A stretch of 64,000 nt of DNA from Phycisphaeraceae bacterium D3-23 (GCA_039555135.1 CP114179.1:1-64000), one strand, 5' to 3'. Shown: positions 52,705-62,817, numbered from the stretch's first letter. The notes: generated by a model not told the origin, from the sequence alone. Made by a program: numbers and translations.

Positions 52705-55332
52705 CTACCGCCGACGGCGACGCGATGTGCAGAGCAGCAGGACGGCCAGCCCCGCAAATGTGCCCGGCTCGGGGACGTTGCCGCCGGGCGGTGTGCCGTT
52801 GCCCCAGTTCGCGAGGACGACGTTCAGGTCCGCCTCGTTGACCAGCCCATCGCCGGTCCAGTCGCCGGAAAGCAGATCGTAGTTGCTCACCGAATCACCC
52901 CAGTTGGCGAGCAGGATGTCAAGGTCGCTTACTCCAACGAATCCATCGCGGTCTAGGTCGCCTTCAATCAAGTCGAACAACGACGCGAAGTAAATGTCAG
53001 AGATCACGACTTCTGAATCTACTGTTGAGAAGGAGTCCAATCGAAACGCGAGTTCATACTCCCCTGCAGCAGTCGCTATAGGTAAGCCAAAGAAGTACTC
53101 GTAGCCGTCCTCAAACGCGATGCGCTCATCGACTGTTCCAAGCAACGTGCCATCCAGATACACCGATAGGAGGCCTTCTGCGCCCTCCAAGCTTGTAAAG
53201 TCTGTTGTAAAAAACAAGCTGTCAAAATTGCCATCCAAGGTTACGAGTGAGGTAATCCACACAGGGATATCACTTCGTGTCGAGGAATCTGTACGTAGCG
53301 TGGTGGTGGCCCCATCGAACTCGATCAGATCAGTGCTGGAAAGATAAGAAGGCAGTGACTCAAGACTCAGTGCTTGAGAGCTATTAAAACTGATCGGAGG
53401 GAGGGTAGGTCCGACATCGCCTACTAGGGCGACTGAACCACCTTGAACCAATTCGATCCCATCCACAAAAGTTCCGTACTCAGGCAATGAGCCAGTAATG
53501 ACGGATTGATTGAATCCCCAACTGCCACCCGGAGACGAGATAGTAGTTGCATACCATTTTACTGGCCAGTTATGGTTAGCATTCAACTGAGTTGGTGCCA
53601 AGATATGAGACCCGGGGCTTCCGTCTACATCAGTAACAACGACATTCATTGCATGTTCTAGTATTGATCCCGTTGTTTCGTAAACATACGAGCCAATTCC
53701 ATCCCGTAGTACAGTTTCGAAGTGTTGTCGCATCGGGTGATCTTCGGCCATGTCTAGTATAGCTTCGGCTAAGATCGGGTCAACAACATCTAAGCGGCCG
53801 ATATCTTCTGGGCTTCGATCTACATAGTGTTCAGCATAGTCAGCAGTATCGCCTAGCTCACCGATCAAAAATTGGGTGTTAAATGCGTCGAGAAATGTGA
53901 CCTGAACATCGATTTCCGGACGATTAGACTCGATGTAGTCTGCGGCGGCATCGATCAGCCATGCTCCTGCGCTGTGTGCCACCAGATGTACTGAGGTAAC
54001 ATCGCTATTCACAATGGAACATCCGAGACGGTGCCCTTCAGATATTGCACGAGATGCAGCTACACTGGGAACTACATAAGTTTGCTCAATGATAGGTAGA
54101 GGTAAAAGTTCTTCGCTCCCGTTGGAGGCCGTCCAGTCATAACCAATCACACTGGTGTCGGTTCCATCAAACTGACCATGCAGGTACAACTGCATCTCAT
54201 GCCAATCTGTATCATTCGAATCCGTATAGATAAAGTCTTCTTGCGGGGTCGCCCACCCGTGGGTGTAAACCACAGCGGATGTGCTATCACCAAAATCAAC
54301 AGATGAAGCATCACATGGGGGCTGTATTGTTCCAGGCGGCTGTGTGGGTGTGCTCCACGCAGACATAATCTCCACCGCATCGATATCGACACCTTCATGG
54401 CCCGAAGGCGCGTGCGGTGTGGTGTTGACAATCTGTACATATTGCGCCTGATTGATTCCGGCAGAAGCGAGATCGAATGAGGCGACTGTGCTGGCGTTTG
54501 CAGGATTGCCGCCGGAGTTCGCGCCGAGGTAGGTCCTGATCCCGTTGTTGATGACATAGACTTCGAAGTCTTCGCCTACGCTGTAATTGCCGTAGTGGAT
54601 GGCTATATCGTCGCCGGGGCGATCTACCGCGACACCGCCGAAACTCACCGTCACACGGCCGTACGGATGAGTGGGGTTGCTGGGGCTGTTCGATGTGAAA
54701 TCTGCGAGACCGGCACCGGTTGCAGCCACATGGTCCGGTAGACCAAGGATCAGGTTCGGGTTGTTGCCGGGGCCGACTTCCGTGGTGAGTGGTTCGTAGA
54801 TGTCATTCGCGAAGAGGGAGTTGCCGTTGCCTTCGGAGTACTCAATGATGTAGTGGTTGGAAGAAGTCCCGGGGACGTCGTTCCACATGCCGGGCGGTGC
54901 GTTGTTGTAGATGCCGTAGGGGTAGAATCTGGCTGTATCCTCCGCACCGTTCAAACCGTTTGAGGGGGAGCCCTCACGCCAATTCAGATAAGTTACCGGC
55001 TCACCAGTTACCCAAACATATCCCCCGTCGGGCTCCGGCGAGCCGGGGGGTTGATACAGGCCGATCCATGGATTCATCGTGGGGATCGGGTTAGGGTGGG
55101 TGTTGGTTACGACGCTATTGACAAATGCATTTTCCTCGGCGGAATGGATTGTAGCCAGGTGACCGCCTAGGCTCTCGGCGTAAGATTGCGCCTGCCAGAA
55201 GGTCAATGGGTTGGAATCCACCAGTTGATACCACGAGCCGTTGTAGTATTCCCAATCAGAATCGGCGTGGGCATTCCCCCCGACACCGGCAAGCAGGGCG
55301 ATGAGCAGAACGCGGGTGGGCAGGCGGGTCAT
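52705..55332 (-). CDS. lectin / lipase / dockerin-like PEP-CTERM protein
   Basis: 875-residue modular exported protein. ATG 55332 has AGGAG 8 nt upstream. Order: signal peptide (VLLIALLAGVGGNAHA); C-type lectin domain (SWYQLVDSNPLTFWQAQSYA, GGHLATIHSAEEN, WIGLYQPPG, NWREGSPSN); a linker domain; an alpha/beta-hydrolase with VYTHGWATP and the nucleophile motif VHLVAHSAGAWL (Ser near 450), TFLDAFNTQF and a later SPGSHILAP His; a beta domain; two dockerin-like calcium loops (GDLDRDGFVGVSDLDILLAN, GDWTGDGLVNEADLNVVLAN); and a PEP-CTERM tail (VPEPGTFAGLAVLLL plus RRRRR). The middle (about 52950-54600) is markedly less G+C-rich than its ends. Confidence 0.88.
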   Translation of the reverse strand: MTRLPTRVLLIALLAGVGGNAHADSDWEYYNGSWYQLVDSNPLTFWQAQSYAESLGGHLATIHSAEENAFVNSVVTNTHPNPIPTMNPWIGLYQPPGSPEPDGGYVWVTGEPVTYLNWREGSPSNGLNGAEDTARFYPYGIYNNAPPGMWNDVPGTSSNHYIIEYSEGNGNSLFANDIYEPLTTEVGPGNNPNLILGLPDHVAATGAGLADFTSNSPSNPTHPYGRVTVSFGGVAVDRPGDDIAIHYGNYSVGEDFEVYVINNGIRTYLGANSGGNPANASTVASFDLASAGINQAQYVQIVNTTPHAPSGHEGVDIDAVEIMSAWSTPTQPPGTIQPPCDASSVDFGDSTSAVVYTHGWATPQEDFIYTDSNDTDWHEMQLYLHGQFDGTDTSVIGYDWTASNGSEELLPLPIIEQTYVVPSVAASRAISEGHRLGCSIVNSDVTSVHLVAHSAGAWLIDAAADYIESNRPEIDVQVTFLDAFNTQFLIGELGDTADYAEHYVDRSPEDIGRLDVVDPILAEAILDMAEDHPMRQHFETVLRDGIGSYVYETTGSILEHAMNVVVTDVDGSPGSHILAPTQLNANHNWPVKWYATTISSPGGSWGFNQSVITGSLPEYGTFVDGIELVQGGSVALVGDVGPTLPPISFNSSQALSLESLPSYLSSTDLIEFDGATTTLRTDSSTRSDIPVWITSLVTLDGNFDSLFFTTDFTSLEGAEGLLSVYLDGTLLGTVDERIAFEDGYEYFFGLPIATAAGEYELAFRLDSFSTVDSEVVISDIYFASLFDLIEGDLDRDGFVGVSDLDILLANWGDSVSNYDLLSGDWTGDGLVNEADLNVVLANWGNGTPPGGNVPEPGTFAGLAVLLLCTSRRRRR

Positions 55333-55540
55333 GCTGGGGCTCCTGAGAAGATGGCGAATCGGTGTCAGCAATGCGGGTTCATACAGAGATTCGTAAACGG
55401 CGGCAGGATGCTGCGCAGGTTCTTGGGGATTTCTCTATTTTTCGCAGCACCCCCACACAGACGGGCTGAAACGGGCGATTCCCAAGACCGAGTCTACCCG
55501 AAAGGTGGGCAGAATCAAGGCCCGCTTTGTATCTACGGTT

Positions 55541-56221
55541 TCACGAGCCGTCCATCCGCTCCGCCAGTTCCAGCCGAAGGGCCTCCACGGTTTGTTGGAG
55601 GTGTTCGAGGGCTTGTTTGGGTTTTTGGTTGAGCAGGGTTTCGGCGGGGATGGGGGGGCCGTATTGGCAGGTGATGCGGCCGAAGGGTTTGGGGAGTTTT
55701 TTGGTGCGGGGCCAGCATTCGTAGGCGCCTTCGAGGGCGACGGGGATGATGGTGGGTTTGGCGCGTTTGATGATGAGCATGAGGCCGGGCTCGAAGGGCT
55801 CGGTCTGGCCGGTGAGGGTGCGTGCGCCTTCGGGGAAGATGAGCAGGGCGTGGTTTTGTTTGAGGATGTCGATGCAGCGTTTCATGGTGGAGGCGTCGGG
55901 CTTGTCCTGGTCGACGGGGATGGCGTTGAGCGAGTCCATGAGGAGGCCGAGGGTTTTGGAGTTCCACAGGGTCTTGCGGGCCATGGCGTAGAACTGCCGG
56001 TGGGAGGAGCCGATGCCGGCGATGATGGGGTCGAGCATGGACTGGTGGTTGCAGACGAAGAGGACGGGCCCGGTGCGAGGGATGTGGTGTTGGCCGAAGA
56101 ACCGGAAGCGGTAGCAGACGGCGAACCAGACGACGCAGAGGGCGTGGCAGCAATGCCACCAGAGGATGCGGGTGAGCGGGTGGCCGGGCTGGCGTTGTTG
56201 GAGGTGTTTGAGGAGGGGCAT
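55541..56221 (-). CDS. 1-acylglycerol-3-phosphate acyltransferase family (PlsC-like)
   Basis: 226-residue membrane-associated acyltransferase. The catalytic HxxxxD motif is NHQSMLD, followed by FPEGART (glycerol-phosphate binding) and IIPVALEGAYECWP. A hydrophobic N-terminal helix (LCVVWFAVCYRFRFF) anchors it. It probably acylates lysophosphatidate or a related lipid. A 40-bp repeat lies immediately upstream of the start codon. Confidence 0.92.
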   Translation of the reverse strand: MPLLKHLQQRQPGHPLTRILWWHCCHALCVVWFAVCYRFRFFGQHHIPRTGPVLFVCNHQSMLDPIIAGIGSSHRQFYAMARKTLWNSKTLGLLMDSLNAIPVDQDKPDASTMKRCIDILKQNHALLIFPEGARTLTGQTEPFEPGLMLIIKRAKPTIIPVALEGAYECWPRTKKLPKPFGRITCQYGPPIPAETLLNQKPKQALEHLQQTVEALRLELAERMDGS

Positions 56222-56231
56222 GGGTGTTGGG

Positions 56232-56271
56232 GGAATGCACGAATGTCGAATGCGCGAATGTCGAAGGAATG
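56232..56271 (+). repeat. 40-bp direct repeat, copy 1
   Basis: Begins GGAATGCACGAATGTCGAAT and is identical over 40 bp to 57664-57703, with CCAATG following both one base later. Internally it is built from CGAATG units. Confidence 0.95.
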
Positions 56272-56350
56272 TCCAATGACCAAGTCTAAATGACCCATGC
56301 GGGGAGTACCAGACGCTTCACGGACTCAGCGTCGGCGTGGGGCTTGTTGA

Positions 56351-56896
56351 CTATTGATCTTGTTGCGCAGCGTTGATTGTCTCGACGAATGCCTTGAAAT
56401 CATCGTGGTCTCGCCCGGCAGGAACAACAACCTCACTCCCAGTCGCTGGAATACTCACATCAAAGGTCTCGGTTACCCACTTCTGAAAATCTGGATTGAT
56501 TCCATCATCTTCATACGGCGGTGCGGACAGGTCCTCGAAACCGATTTCTTCGTAACCCACGGAAAGAAGTCTGATGAAGTCTTTCATGCTTCCTGCGAGA
56601 ACCCTCAGCGCGTCGCCCTCGGAACCCATGTGGACGATCGGTTCTCGGCCGTCTGGCTGCCTCCATATGCAATAGAGCGATCCGTCTGCACCGGCTCCAA
56701 ACTGAGCAAGTCGATCATCTGCGGCATGTGTGCCAAACCACCAGTAGATTGCTTCGCCATCGTCGGCACGCAGCTCGAAATAGCCGCTGATCGGGTAGCC
56801 GTTGTTTTCGCTCCACTCGCAGAGCAGCGCTAGCTCGGGCGGGAAACCAATCGTATCCGGAAAGCCCTTCTGAATAGCGTTTTTCAATTCACTCAT
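56351..56896 (-). CDS. SUKH/SMI1-KNR4-like protein
   Basis: 181 residues, acidic, less G+C-rich than neighbours. The pattern FPPELALLCEWSENNGYPIS, YWWFGTHAADDRLAQFGA and PIVHMGSEGDALRVLAGSMK with DFIRLLSVGYEEIG is typical of the SUKH superfamily, many members of which are immunity proteins against polymorphic toxins. No toxin or secretion gene lies nearby, so it may be an orphan immunity or regulatory protein. Confidence 0.75.
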   Translation of the reverse strand: MSELKNAIQKGFPDTIGFPPELALLCEWSENNGYPISGYFELRADDGEAIYWWFGTHAADDRLAQFGAGADGSLYCIWRQPDGREPIVHMGSEGDALRVLAGSMKDFIRLLSVGYEEIGFEDLSAPPYEDDGINPDFQKWVTETFDVSIPATGSEVVVPAGRDHDDFKAFVETINAAQQDQ

Positions 56897-56914
56897 TTTG
56901 CATCACGAAAGGTG

Positions 56915-57616
56915 TCACACCCCGACCTTGGCCTTCTCTTTGACGTGCCGGTGCAGCTCGGCGAGGACTTGGTCGAGCGTCATGTCGCTGGTGTCGATGT
57001 TGATGGCGTTGTCGGGGCAGATGAGGGGGCCGTCGGCTCGGGCGGCGTCTTTGTGGTCGCGTTCGAGGATGTTGCGGCGGATGGCGTCGACGTTGGCGGG
57101 CTTGCCCATCTGTCTGAGCTGGTCGGCGCGGCGGCGGGCGCGGACGGCGGGGTTGGCGTCCAAGTAGAACTTGACTTGTGCGTCGGGGAAGACGACGGAG
57201 CCCTGGTCGCGGCCTTCGGTGACGAGGCGGGGGTGTTCGCGGCCGATGCGGCGTTGGTTTTCGACGAGGACCTGTCGGACGCCGGCGAGCTTGGCGACGT
57301 CGGAGACGGCGTTGGAGACGTCCATGTCGCGGAGCCGGTCGGTCATGTCGGTATCGCGGACGTACAGCCGGGGCGGGTCGGTGGCCCAGTCGAAGTGGAG
57401 CGGGCAGTTTCTTGCGAGTTCGACGACGTAGTAGGGCTCTTCGGCGATGTCGATGCCGCGTTCGATGGCCTTGGCGGCGAGGCCGCGGTACATCGCGCCG
57501 GTATCGAGGAAGTCGACGCCGAGGAGTGCCGCGAGCTGCTGGGCGAGGGTGGACTTGCCCGAGCCGGCGGGGCCGTCGATGGTGACGATGAGTTGGTCGG
57601 GGGTGGCGGAGGTCAC
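56915..57616 (-). CDS. cmk: cytidylate kinase
   Basis: 233-residue (d)CMP kinase. P-loop IDGPAGSGKSTLAQQLA, the DTGAMYRGLA block, VTEGRDQGSVVFPDAQVKFY and RRADQLRQMG are diagnostic. The start is GTG 57616; TATCAT (57628-57623) is only 6 nt upstream and no Shine-Dalgarno is present, consistent with a leaderless message. RDQGSVVF replaces the usual RDIGTVVF. Confidence 0.95.
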   Translation of the reverse strand: MTSATPDQLIVTIDGPAGSGKSTLAQQLAALLGVDFLDTGAMYRGLAAKAIERGIDIAEEPYYVVELARNCPLHFDWATDPPRLYVRDTDMTDRLRDMDVSNAVSDVAKLAGVRQVLVENQRRIGREHPRLVTEGRDQGSVVFPDAQVKFYLDANPAVRARRRADQLRQMGKPANVDAIRRNILERDHKDAARADGPLICPDNAINIDTSDMTLDQVLAELHRHVKEKAKVGV

Positions 57617-57663
57617 GGTCGGATGATAGCGGATGCCGAGTGGTGGTTGGGAGGCAAACCTGT

Positions 57664-57866
57664 GGAATGCACGAATGTCGAATGCGCGAATGTCGAAGGA
57701 ATGACCAATGGCGAAATCCAAATGCGGAAGGTGAGGGTCGAGACTTTCCGGGGGGAGATCCGCACCTTCGCGTTGCTCAGGTACGGCTTGGGGAGCGGGG
57801 TGTTTTCATTGGGAATTGGGCATTGGGATTTCTTTCGGCATTCGTCCTTCGTGCATTGGGCATTTC
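57664..57866. repeat. 40-bp direct repeat copy 2 with inverted companion
   Basis: 57664-57703 equals 56232-56271. About 100 nt later CATTGGGAATTGGGCATTGG and GGCATTCGTCCTTCGTGCAT (57796-57866) read like degraded inverted versions of the same GAATG/CCAATG units. The whole fills the mltA-cmk gap. Confidence 0.7.
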
Positions 57867-59110
57867 TACCTCAGCCGGTTGTGCCAGCCCTGGACGAGTT
57901 CGCGTTTGAGGAAGAGGTAGTAGAGCCGGCCTTCGATAGCGAGGACGCCGGCCTGCTCCTCGGCGACGGGGCCGATGCCGAAGTAGAGGTCGGCGCGGCC
58001 CGGGGCGCGGATGGCGCCGCCGGTGTCCTGGTCGAGCATGAGCTGGTTGATGGGGCCGCCGTTGTTGGTGCGCTGGGTTCTTACGAGGACGACGGCACCG
58101 GGCGGATAGACCTCTTTGTCGGTGGCGAGGGAGCGCCGGCCCTCGACGCGGAAGCCCAGCGACCCGGCGGGCCAGTCGGTGGCGTCGTACTCTTTGAAGA
58201 AGATGAAGCGGTCGTTGCGTTGGATGTAGCGTTCGAGCTCGGCGGGGTTTTGCTGGAAGAAGCGTCGGATGGTGGGCATGGAGACGGTGTTGGCGTCGAG
58301 CTTTCCGTCGGCGACGAGCTGTCGGCCGATGGATGTGTAGTCGTAGCCGTTGTTGCCGTCGTAGCCGACGAGGAGCTCGGTGCCGTCGGTCATGTTGAGT
58401 TTGGCGCTGCCGTTGACCTCGATGGTGTAGGCGTCGAGTCGTGAGGGGAGGTAGACGAGTTCGCCGCCTTGGAGGAGGTTTTGTTGTTCGATCTGTGCGC
58501 GGGTGGGGTATGGGGTGACGGTGCCGTCGGGGTTTCGTCGGCCGAAGGTGAGGCCGGTGGTCGGGTCGGTGAGCAGGTCGTTGGGCCGGCGGTAGAGCGG
58601 GTATTGGTATTGGCCGGCGCGTTCGTAGGAGGCGGAGAAGACGGGGGAGTAGTAGCCGGTGAGGAGGACGCCGCCGTTGCCGTCCCAGCCGACGGAGGTG
58701 TAGACATCGAACTCGCGGTCGATTTGTTGGGCGGCTTGCCGCGGGTCGCCGGTGTTGGCGAGGATCCACTGGAGGGCCTGGGCGCTGGTACGGGCGTGGA
58801 TGTGGCTGATGCCGCTGATGGGGAAGGTGCGCTGGCTGGAGGGCAGCGCGTACCAGGCGACGCTTCGTGAGAGGGACTCGGCGAAGCCGGGGTCGGCGAA
58901 TTGTGCGGCGAGCTGGGTGAGGTCCGGGCGCTCGGTTGGGCTATTGACGAGGCGCAGCGCGGACTGGCCAGGGCGGAGCGCGCGGGCGTAGTCGGGCGGT
59001 GGCGGCGGCGGGCCGACGGGCCCGGGCGTGTTGCAGCCGACGAACAGTAAGGTCGAGAAGAGAAGCGCAATCCCTGCGGCGAGGCGCATCCCTGCGGTGC
59101 GGGCTATCAT
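57866..59110 (-). CDS. mltA: membrane-bound lytic transglycosylase A
   Basis: 414-residue lipoprotein (lipobox LLFVGC, Cys26, then a Pro-run). It cleaves the MurNAc-GlcNAc bond of peptidoglycan, forming anhydro ends. ATG 59110 has GGGAG 7 nt upstream. The MltA domain (GYYSPVFSASYERAGQYQYP; LYRRPNDL; EVNGSAKLNMTDGTELLVGY) and the 3D domain with its Asp set (LMLDQDTGGAIRAPGRADLY FG) are both present. Length and order match the family. Confidence 0.93.
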   Translation of the reverse strand: MIARTAGMRLAAGIALLFSTLLFVGCNTPGPVGPPPPPPDYARALRPGQSALRLVNSPTERPDLTQLAAQFADPGFAESLSRSVAWYALPSSQRTFPISGISHIHARTSAQALQWILANTGDPRQAAQQIDREFDVYTSVGWDGNGGVLLTGYYSPVFSASYERAGQYQYPLYRRPNDLLTDPTTGLTFGRRNPDGTVTPYPTRAQIEQQNLLQGGELVYLPSRLDAYTIEVNGSAKLNMTDGTELLVGYDGNNGYDYTSIGRQLVADGKLDANTVSMPTIRRFFQQNPAELERYIQRNDRFIFFKEYDATDWPAGSLGFRVEGRRSLATDKEVYPPGAVVLVRTQRTNNGGPINQLMLDQDTGGAIRAPGRADLYFGIGPVAEEQAGVLAIEGRLYYLFLKRELVQGWHNRLR

Positions 59111-59160
59111 GGTCGCTCCCTGATCGTGGTGGTCGAAACCGCTACTAGGATACCCGACCG

Positions 59161-59215
59161 ATGGGTGGGCATCTTGCCTATCTCTCCACAGGCCGGACGC
59201 CTGTGCCACTGGCCA
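59161..59215 (+). repeat. family-2-like repeat overlapping site-2 protease ORF start
   Basis: GTGGGCATCTTGCCTATCTC followed by GGCCGGACGCCTGTGCCACT resembles the 5920-6050 core. It is read in frame as GGHLAYLSTGRTPVP, a peptide typical of translated repeats. Confidence 0.55.
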
Positions 59216-59907
59216 CGGAGCACTCCCCCTTGGGCGACGGTTTCTTCATCCAGAAGCTCTTCAGCGATGACCCGGGCGAGCGGTTCTTCTTCCTCGCGGC
59301 GGTCCTCACGGTCCTCGTGAGCATCGTGCTCCACGAGCTCGCGCACGGGTGGATGGCGATCAAGCTGGGCGACAACACGCCCAACCGGCTTGGCCGAATG
59401 ACCGGCAACCCGCTGGTGCATATGGGCCCGTTCTCGATCTTCGCGCTGCTGCTGCTGGGGATCGCGTGGGGCCAGATGCCGATCGACCCGAGCCGGATGC
59501 GGGGCAAGTATGCCGAGGCGAAGGTGGCGTTCGCCGGGCCGGCGACGAACCTGTCGCTCGCGTTCCTGGCGCTGACCGCGCTGGGGCTGTGGAACCGGCT
59601 GGGCGGCGGGCCGACGAACGAGGAGATCCTGAAACTCACGAGTGTGGCCGGCAAGGGCTACATGCTGCTGAGGGTGTTTGGCCAGATGAACCTGCTGTTG
59701 TTCGTCTTTAACCTGCTGCCCGTGCCCCCGCTCGACGGCTCGCACATCCTGGCAAACTACCACAAGGGCTACGCCAACCTGCTGGGCGACCCGAGCAAGC
59801 AGGGCATCTTCCTCTTCGCGTTCATGTTCGCGTTCATGTTCGCGGGCGTGATCTTCGGGCCGGTGATGAAACTGGGCGGGAAGTATGTGTTGTTGGTGAG
59901 TGGGTGA
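59161..59907 (+). CDS. site-2 protease (M50) family membrane peptidase
   Basis: Intramembrane zinc metallopeptidase. HELAHGW gives the HExxH site in the first core helix; NLLPVPPLDG near the C-terminus supplies the third ligand (Asp). Four or five membrane helices. The first 23 residues of the longest ORF (ATG 59161) look repeat-derived, so the true start may be TTG 59230 (LGDGFFIQKLFSDD). Close relatives include short Rip-like proteases without PDZ domain; the substrate is unknown. Divergent from mltA. Confidence 0.88.
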   Translation: MGGHLAYLSTGRTPVPLATEHSPLGDGFFIQKLFSDDPGERFFFLAAVLTVLVSIVLHELAHGWMAIKLGDNTPNRLGRMTGNPLVHMGPFSIFALLLLGIAWGQMPIDPSRMRGKYAEAKVAFAGPATNLSLAFLALTALGLWNRLGGGPTNEEILKLTSVAGKGYMLLRVFGQMNLLLFVFNLLPVPPLDGSHILANYHKGYANLLGDPSKQGIFLFAFMFAFMFAGVIFGPVMKLGGKYVLLVSG

Positions 59908-59927
59908 ACGCTAAACGGAGTTATCTC

Positions 59928-60122
59928 ATGCTGAAACTTGCCGACTACAACAGACCGCCGGACTCGCGTACGGTGATAGTCCTCAAGGCAGCCGCACGCC
60001 GTGCGGCTTGGAACGCGGTGCATGGCCCGCCGCATCTGCGTGCGGGCCGCTTTCGGCCGGAGGATGATCCCGAATTGATGGAGAGAACGCGGAGGTGGTT
60101 TGCGGAGGAAAAGTGGGACTGA
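59928..60122 (+). CDS. small protein coupled to ankyrin gene
   Basis: 64 residues from ATG 59928 (CGGAG 8 nt upstream); basic middle (VLKAAARRAAWNAVHGPPHL) and acidic end. No family recognised. Its stop overlaps the next ATG (TGATG), so the two genes are translationally coupled. Confidence 0.5.
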   Translation: MLKLADYNRPPDSRTVIVLKAAARRAAWNAVHGPPHLRAGRFRPEDDPELMERTRRWFAEEKWD

Positions 60123-60757
60123 TGCAGACACTTGCCGACAAGCTAGTTGCGATCGCTGGAGCGGTTGAGCCAAGCGAGGGCTACTTCGGCTACCTCGACC
60201 TTGTTGATGCGCTGGAATCTGATCCGGGCGCAATGGCGATGTTCCGTGCCTTGCTCAAAGGGGCGAAACCAGAAGAACTTGATTCGCTTGACGAAGTCGA
60301 TGGCAAGTACGGGTGGATCGTCGGCGGTGCTGCTGACGCGCTTGACCTGTTGCCGGATGATCCGCGTAACTTCATGTCTGCGGAGCGAGCGAACCTGCTG
60401 GAAGACAGTGAGGTGCTTGGTGCGCTATGCGGGGCCTGCATTGTGAACGATGTCGAGACCGTCAAGCGGTTGGTCAAGCGGACCGATGTCAATCGCTTGG
60501 ATCACAACAACCAGCTACCGCTGATGTATGCCGCCGGGAACGATCACCCGGACTGTGTCCGCATTCTGCTGGATCACGGCGCGGACCCAAACAAAGTGCA
60601 GAACTGGGGCAATACGCCTATGCACAGTTGCAGATCGAAGGATGTATTGAAGATGATGCTTGAAGCCGGTGGCCGAACAGATATAAAGAACGACCGTGGA
60701 GAGACAGTCATTGACCAGCTAAGGCTTTACGGTTGGATCGATTGGCTGCAAGATTGA
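60122..60757 (+). CDS. ankyrin-repeat protein
   Basis: 211 residues. The N-terminal half is helical without a known family; the C-terminal half has ankyrin repeats (NNQLPLMYAAGNDHPDCVRI, LLDHGADPNKVQNWGNTPMH, KMMLEAGGRTDIKNDRGETV). Less G+C-rich than neighbours. Probably a protein-binding adaptor; the pairing with the small upstream gene resembles two-gene immunity-like units, but this is a guess. Confidence 0.82.
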   Translation: MQTLADKLVAIAGAVEPSEGYFGYLDLVDALESDPGAMAMFRALLKGAKPEELDSLDEVDGKYGWIVGGAADALDLLPDDPRNFMSAERANLLEDSEVLGALCGACIVNDVETVKRLVKRTDVNRLDHNNQLPLMYAAGNDHPDCVRILLDHGADPNKVQNWGNTPMHSCRSKDVLKMMLEAGGRTDIKNDRGETVIDQLRLYGWIDWLQD

Positions 60758-60760
60758 AAC

Positions 60761-62104
<1,344 letters not shown>

Positions 62105-62115
62105 GGTGGAGTGGC

Positions 62116-62307
62116 TAGGGGTTAGGGCCTAGGGCCTGGGTGGCTTGGTTCAAGCCGTGGATGTCATGGAAGAGGCGGAGTAAAGATAAGGTGACCGGGG
62201 ATTTTTTCCCGGGCGGAACGTCTGGATTGCGCGTCACGTGTTTCGTCGTGCCGGCGTCAAGCGTTGGCGTTCCAACCCAGGCCCTAGGCCCTAGCGCCTA
62301 ACCCCTA
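62116..62307. repeat. inverted repeat flanking the accB-accC gap, overlapping accB stop
   Basis: Arm 62116-62141 (TAGGGGTTAGGGCCTAGGGC...) and its inverted partner 62274-62307 (ACCCAGGCCCTAGGCCCTAG...). The TAG at the outer end of the right arm is the accB stop codon. The interior is unremarkable. Confidence 0.8.
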
Positions 62308-62775
62308 CGCAATCTCAAACAGCGGCTGGTCGAACTCGACGGCGTCGCCGTTGCTGAACAACACCTTGGTGATCGTGCCGGGCTGCTCGGCCTTGATCTC
62401 GTTGAAGACCTTCATGGCTTCGACGATGCAGACGACGGTGTCGGCCGAGACCTTGTCGCCGACCTTGACGAAGTCGTCGGCGTCGGGGCTGGGCGCGGTG
62501 TAGGCCGAGCCGACGATCGGGCTCTTGATGGTCTTGCCCGACGAAGGCGCAGGCGCGTCCCCCCCACCGCTTGCGGGTGCCGCGGCGGGTGCGGAAGTTG
62601 CCGGTGCCGCAGCGGGCGCCGGTGCGGCGGCAGGGCCCTGGACATATTGCACGGGCCCGCCCTCGCCGCCACGCTTGAGCGTGACCTGTTCTTTTTCGTC
62701 GGCCAGGTCGATGAGGTTCAGGTCGTTGTCGACCATGAGCCCGATGAGTTTCTCGAGTTTTTTTAGATCAATCAT
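62305..62775 (-). CDS. accB: acetyl-CoA carboxylase, biotin carboxyl carrier protein
   Basis: 156 residues. The N-terminal helix (LEKLIGLMVDNDLNLIDLAD), an Ala/Pro linker (45-80), and the biotinyl domain with the target Lys122 in VEAMKVFNEIKAE (usually EAMKMMN). SPIVGSAYTAPSPDADDF is the thumb region. It carries biotin between AccC and the carboxyltransferase. It lies directly after pepP (42-nt gap). Confidence 0.96.
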   Translation of the reverse strand: MIDLKKLEKLIGLMVDNDLNLIDLADEKEQVTLKRGGEGGPVQYVQGPAAAPAPAAAPATSAPAAAPASGGGDAPAPSSGKTIKSPIVGSAYTAPSPDADDFVKVGDKVSADTVVCIVEAMKVFNEIKAEQPGTITKVLFSNGDAVEFDQPLFEIA

Positions 62776-62817
62776 GGGGGTTCGCTCTTCGCAGGCAAGG
62801 GGCGGACAATCGTTGCG

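Noticed and set aside
57721-57865. Short open frames in the mltA-cmk gap
   Set aside because: They are translations of the repeat element; no ribosome site or conserved protein pattern.
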